From an uncultured Clostridia bacterium (GTDB taxonomy: Bacteria; Bacillota; Clostridia; Peptostreptococcales; Anaerovoracaceae), in assembly GCA_937915045.1 (NCBI GenBank), contig CALDNM010000214.1, positions 1 through 8,760 of the forward strand: 8,760 nucleotides of DNA. The letters run 5' to 3'. Within the stretch, counting starts at the first letter, position 1; each line of letters begins with the position of its first letter. The notes under the pieces were generated by a model that made no database searches, was not told where the DNA came from, and saw only the letters and a program-made list of their open reading frames with translations. This document shows positions 6,197-8,760 of this stretch, piece after piece. The translations under genes and the position numbers were made by a program.

Positions 6197-8026
6197 CTAT
6201 CCCTGATAGCTGAAGAACCAGCCTACGACCTTGCCGACGCCTTCATTCATGTAGTTGTAATTCATACTCTCTTTGACCATGACCGGATCGTCCGTGAGTA
6301 TGACATCCACTCTGGCTTCTTCCATGGCCCGCACATCATCTTTAGTGTTCACTGTCCAGACGAATATCTGCTTGCCCGATTTATGTATCGTATTTACCAG
6401 GTCGGTTTTTACGAACGATTCCTCCACGCTGAAGCCGTCCGCGAACTTGATCTGCGGTACCTCTCCTATCGCGACCGCCATTATATACAGCGTCTTCACT
6501 TTGTTAGTATCCTTTTTTATCGTCTTCAGGCAGTCAGCGTTCAGCGACGCGAGCATGCATTTCTTTTCGAAATGATTCCTTTCAACGACATTGATGACCT
6601 TCTTTTCAAAGTTCTTTTCGTGTCCTGTAGGTTTGAGTTCGATCTGCAGTTTCACATGTCCTTTTTTGCAGACCTTTATGACTTCATCGAGTGTGGACAC
6701 ATGCAGCCCCTTATATTTACTCGAGAACCACGATCCCACATCGTACTTTTCGAGCTGCGCGTAAGTAAGATCGTACACGTTTTTGTCAACTCCCGCGATA
6801 CGCTTGATGTCCGCGTCATGCGTTACTACTATAACTCCGTCCTTAGTCTCATGGACATCCAGTTCGATCCAGTCGACATTTTCCTTGATCGCCTGTTTGA
6901 AGGCCGGCATGCTGTTTTCCGGCGCCACCAGAGAATACCCTCTGTGCGCGCAGATTTCAGGTCTGTTCGACACCTGCTTGAAATACTGAAAATCCGTATA
7001 GTATCCGTGCCCCGCGACTCCTACGAGCCCTATCACAGTAATGGCTATGATGACTGCCATGACGTTGCGCGTCTTTTTCTTCATTGATGATTTCGAGTAT
7101 TCGATCGGCTCTTCGAGCTCCTGCCCTTTCTGCTCTTTGTACTCGTAATATTCGCCGCTAAGGTGCGCGAACACCAGCGGTACTGAGATGATACCCTGAA
7201 GAGCTGTGACAGCTATTATGATTATATATACTGTTATGAGCGCGACAGAATACTCGACCGTCCGGAAGCATACCAGCTTTATGACCAGGAAAGAGATTGC
7301 TGAAAGGATCACGATGATCACAAAGCACGCCACTTCTATAAAGAATTCCCAAAGCAGGATGCTTATCAGAGAGCGGATATAATTGCCCTTCATAAGTGTG
7401 AGGCTCCTTCTGCGGGCCTCCAGATAATTGCATTTTTCAAGGGAGAACGTATGGATGCAGAAGCCGAGTTTGAACGCCATCAGCACGAGGACAGCTCCGA
7501 AGCATGCGGTCAGCACTGAAAGCGCTTTGTTCGCCTCTATGAAATCCATTATGAATCCCGGGATCTTTATACTGGATACGAATCCGGAGACTGCGACGAC
7601 ATTCGTCAGCGGCACAATGAGCACAACGAATATGACCATCAGCCAGTTTCTCCAGTGGAATACATGCTTCGCGCCCGCGAGTCCCCCTCGGAACATCTGT
7701 GAGACAGCTATATCTTTATCGAAAGCTGAAGCGTGCATGGCTTCTATCACTGCCACTATATCGAACAGCGACACGAAGGCCAGTATTGCGAGGACTATAA
7801 TTATCATCAGCCACGCCAGCGGGCTTGTCAGATAATTTTTGATATTGTCATTCGAAACATAGCTTATACCGGCGATCTTGAAAGTAAGGCTGAAAAGCCA
7901 GTACAGCAGCGGCGTCGCGACGATTACTGCTATCAATTTATATACGATCTCAAACTCAACAAGGGACCTGAGATTTCTCCTCAGAAGTTTCAGCGTCCGT
8001 TTGTACATCTCCAATATTACTTTCAT
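6197..8026 (-). CDS. Membrane-anchored glycerophosphodiester phosphodiesterase
   Basis: 609 residues in two parts. The N-terminal part (about 20-345) is a multi-pass membrane region with hydrophobic spans near 28-48, 70-97, 127-150, 170-192, 218-250, 258-288 and 320-338, matching the GPDPase membrane domain found ahead of GDPD in many Firmicutes. The C-terminal part (about 355-590) is a GDPD TIM barrel: AHRGYSLVAPENSMPAF with His361, Arg362, Glu370 and Asn371; WIELDVHETKDG with Glu388, Asp390 and His392; VTHD with His403; then IELKPTG, FVWTVN and ILTDDP. These include the general acid/base histidines and metal ligands, so the enzyme should be active. Family reaction: glycerophosphodiester to glycerol-3-phosphate plus alcohol, plausibly acting on lipid head groups or glycerophosphate polymers; which side of the membrane the barrel faces is not certain. 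ATG 8026 has GAGGGGG just upstream. It is monocistronic, with its own promoter and terminator. Confidence 0.93.
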   Translation of the reverse strand: MKVILEMYKRTLKLLRRNLRSLVEFEIVYKLIAVIVATPLLYWLFSLTFKIAGISYVSNDNIKNYLTSPLAWLMIIIVLAILAFVSLFDIVAVIEAMHASAFDKDIAVSQMFRGGLAGAKHVFHWRNWLMVIFVVLIVPLTNVVAVSGFVSSIKIPGFIMDFIEANKALSVLTACFGAVLVLMAFKLGFCIHTFSLEKCNYLEARRRSLTLMKGNYIRSLISILLWEFFIEVACFVIIVILSAISFLVIKLVCFRTVEYSVALITVYIIIIAVTALQGIISVPLVFAHLSGEYYEYKEQKGQELEEPIEYSKSSMKKKTRNVMAVIIAITVIGLVGVAGHGYYTDFQYFKQVSNRPEICAHRGYSLVAPENSMPAFKQAIKENVDWIELDVHETKDGVIVVTHDADIKRIAGVDKNVYDLTYAQLEKYDVGSWFSSKYKGLHVSTLDEVIKVCKKGHVKLQIELKPTGHEKNFEKKVINVVERNHFEKKCMLASLNADCLKTIKKDTNKVKTLYIMAVAIGEVPQIKFADGFSVEESFVKTDLVNTIHKSGKQIFVWTVNTKDDVRAMEEARVDVILTDDPVMVKESMNYNYMNEGVGKVVGWFFSYQG

Positions 8027-8107
8027 TTCATCCCCCTCTATGTCACTCTAAAATAATGTCCGACACCAGAGCCTAATAAATGATAAAACGCTCAGCGCCT
8101 TTAATAC

Positions 8108-8136
8108 ATTATAATGTCAAAGCGCGATTTCATCAA
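8108..8136 (-). promoter_or_regulatory. Promoter of the GDPD gene
   Basis: On the minus strand TTGATG (8136-8131; 4/6) is 17 bp ahead of TATAAT (8113-8108; 6/6). This predicts a start near 8101 and a leader of about 75 nt to ATG 8026. The -10 lies inside a perfect 12-bp palindrome, ACATTATAATGT (8106-8117), and the -35 is one arm of the inverted repeat at 8130-8150. Confidence 0.6.
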
Positions 8137-8150
8137 TTATTTTTTGATGA
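8130..8150. promoter_or_regulatory. Inverted repeat between divergent genes, candidate operator
   Basis: TCATCAA and TTGATGA are perfect 7-bp arms around a 7-nt AT-rich centre. The left arm contains the -35 of the minus-strand GDPD promoter. The right arm presents the same TTGATG hexamer on the plus strand, towards the hydrolase gene. A dimeric regulator bound here would affect both promoters. No regulator gene is in view. Confidence 0.4.
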
Positions 8151-8154
8151 CCGA

Positions 8155-8163
8155 TGTTATACT
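8155..8163 (+). promoter_or_regulatory. Possible extended -10 promoter of the SGNH hydrolase gene
   Basis: TGTTATACT fits the extended -10 form TGnTATAAT (5/6 in the hexamer) with no good -35 at 16-18 bp. Initiation near 8170 would leave about 17 nt before ATG 8187, including the ribosome site. An alternative pairing, TTGATG (8144-8149) with TATCAT (8166-8171), 16-bp spacer, would start transcription inside the ribosome site and is less likely. Confidence 0.35.
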
Positions 8164-8174
8164 GTTATCATTGG

Positions 8175-8180
8175 AAGGAG
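8175..8180 (+). promoter_or_regulatory. Ribosome binding site deciding the SGNH hydrolase start
   Basis: AAGGAG sits 6 nt before ATG 8187. This favours 8187 over the in-frame ATG at 8154, which has no such site and would add eleven residues outside the conserved fold. Confidence 0.8.
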
Positions 8181-8186
8181 TCCGGT

Positions 8187-8759
8187 ATGAAACTCATTTG
8201 TATAGGGGACAGTATAGTCGATGGTTTTCCGTTTGAGAGAGACGTAAGTTTCCCCGCGGTGATAAAAAGTAAAGCAGGATGGGATGTGCTTAACAAGGGC
8301 ATCTCCGGACAGTCGTCCGCCGATATAAATATCAGGTTCGGATACGAGGCAGACGCGGGAGCTGACATCATACTTATACTCTGCGGAGCGAACGATTATA
8401 TCTTCGATATCTGCGGCGTTGATGAGACAGTTGAAAACATCAGATCAATGGCCGCGTACGCGTCAAAGAAAAATATCCGGATTGCTGTATGTTCTCCGCC
8501 TCTCTGCAGACCCGCGCAGGCAGCTGTCTGCTGGGCGGACTGTGATATCTCCGCGTACGAACACGTGAACTCACAGCTCAAAGATCTTAGTTGCAGACTT
8601 AGGTCTCTCTTCGATATGGATAAAATCGAAAACTCGCGCTTTATAGATGTCCAGGAATTATACGCGGATTACGCGAAGTATCATGACGGCGTGCATCCGA
8701 CAGTCGAGGGCTATAGACTCATCGGAGAATATATCGCCACTGAACTCACAGCAAAATAG
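8187..8759 (+). CDS. SGNH/GDSL-family hydrolase
   Basis: 190 residues, complete, with TAG just before the window end. Block I is ICIGDSIVDGF with nucleophile Ser9. Block II is LNKGISGQSS (oxyanion Gly near 38-41), block III is LCGANDY with Asn69, and block V is DGVHPT with Asp167 and His170, completing the Ser-Asp-His triad. Family role: esterase, lipase, acyl-CoA thioesterase or carbohydrate acetyl-esterase; closest in layout and size to the TesA/lysophospholipase L1 type. No signal peptide or membrane segment is visible, so it is probably cytoplasmic and the substrate is unknown. It is divergent from the GDPD gene across 160 bp and could share regulation with it. Five extra cysteines lie between residues 76 and 136, which is somewhat rich for a small enzyme; their significance is unclear. 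Confidence 0.92.
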   Translation: MKLICIGDSIVDGFPFERDVSFPAVIKSKAGWDVLNKGISGQSSADINIRFGYEADAGADIILILCGANDYIFDICGVDETVENIRSMAAYASKKNIRIAVCSPPLCRPAQAAVCWADCDISAYEHVNSQLKDLSCRLRSLFDMDKIENSRFIDVQELYADYAKYHDGVHPTVEGYRLIGEYIATELTAK

Positions 8760-8760
8760 A

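Noticed and set aside
6383..7087. Plus-strand 234-codon frame antisense to the GDPD barrel
   Set aside because: The GDPD catalytic motifs are on the opposite strand, and this frame shows no family features or ribosome site.
8154..8186. In-frame upstream ATG extending the SGNH hydrolase by eleven residues
   Set aside because: There is no ribosome site before it, it overlaps promoter-like sequence, and the conserved fold begins directly at the 8187 start.

Overview
The window looks like chromosome of an anaerobic, Gram-positive-type bacterium, most likely a Clostridia-class member of the Bacillota. The clues are strong AAGGAGG-type ribosome binding sites, sigma-A-like promoters, a biotin-dependent Na+-translocating decarboxylase cluster, a membrane-anchored GDPD of the type common in Firmicutes, and frequent ATA isoleucine codons at moderate GC. 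Genus cannot be assigned from this sequence, and no mobile element, RNA gene or CRISPR array is visible.

Positions 1-6066, minus strand, hold one dense co-directional set. A promoter (6038-6066) and strong RBS precede an MmdA/12S-like acyl-CoA carboxyltransferase (5973-4615). It is followed by an OadG/MmdD-type small membrane subunit (4618-4274), a biotin carrier protein (4274-3882), the Na+-pumping beta subunit OadB (3873-2749), an OadA/transcarboxylase-5S-type carboxyltransferase without its own biotin domain (2731-1328), a HAD phosphatase of the Gph type (1311-640), and an EamA/DMT-family transporter that runs off the left edge (580-1). Genes overlap by 4 bp or 1 bp, or lie 8-17 nt apart, through the phosphatase. 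The transporter is 59 nt further on and may have its own promoter.

The notable point is that two carboxyltransferases of different substrate class, a CoA-ester type (12S-like) and an oxo-acid type (5S-like), share one operon with a single biotin carrier and one Na+ pump. No ATP-grasp biotin carboxylase is present. The genes therefore contain the parts of both a Na+-pumping decarboxylase and a Propionibacterium-type transcarboxylase. My inference is that carboxybiotin formed by either transferase can be decarboxylated by OadB with Na+ export, or handed to the other transferase. The 12S-like subunit is divergent at its usual oxyanion-hole motifs, so its acyl-CoA substrate is open.

Positions 6139-8026, minus strand, hold a multi-TM glycerophosphodiester phosphodiesterase with its own promoter (8108-8136) and a hairpin terminator (6139-6176) that insulates the decarboxylase operon. 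Divergent from it, on the plus strand, is a small SGNH/GDSL hydrolase (8187-8759). The 160-bp divergent spacer contains an inverted repeat, TCATCAA-N7-TTGATGA, one arm of which coincides with the -35 of the GDPD promoter. This suggests, without proving, joint control of two lipid or ester hydrolases.
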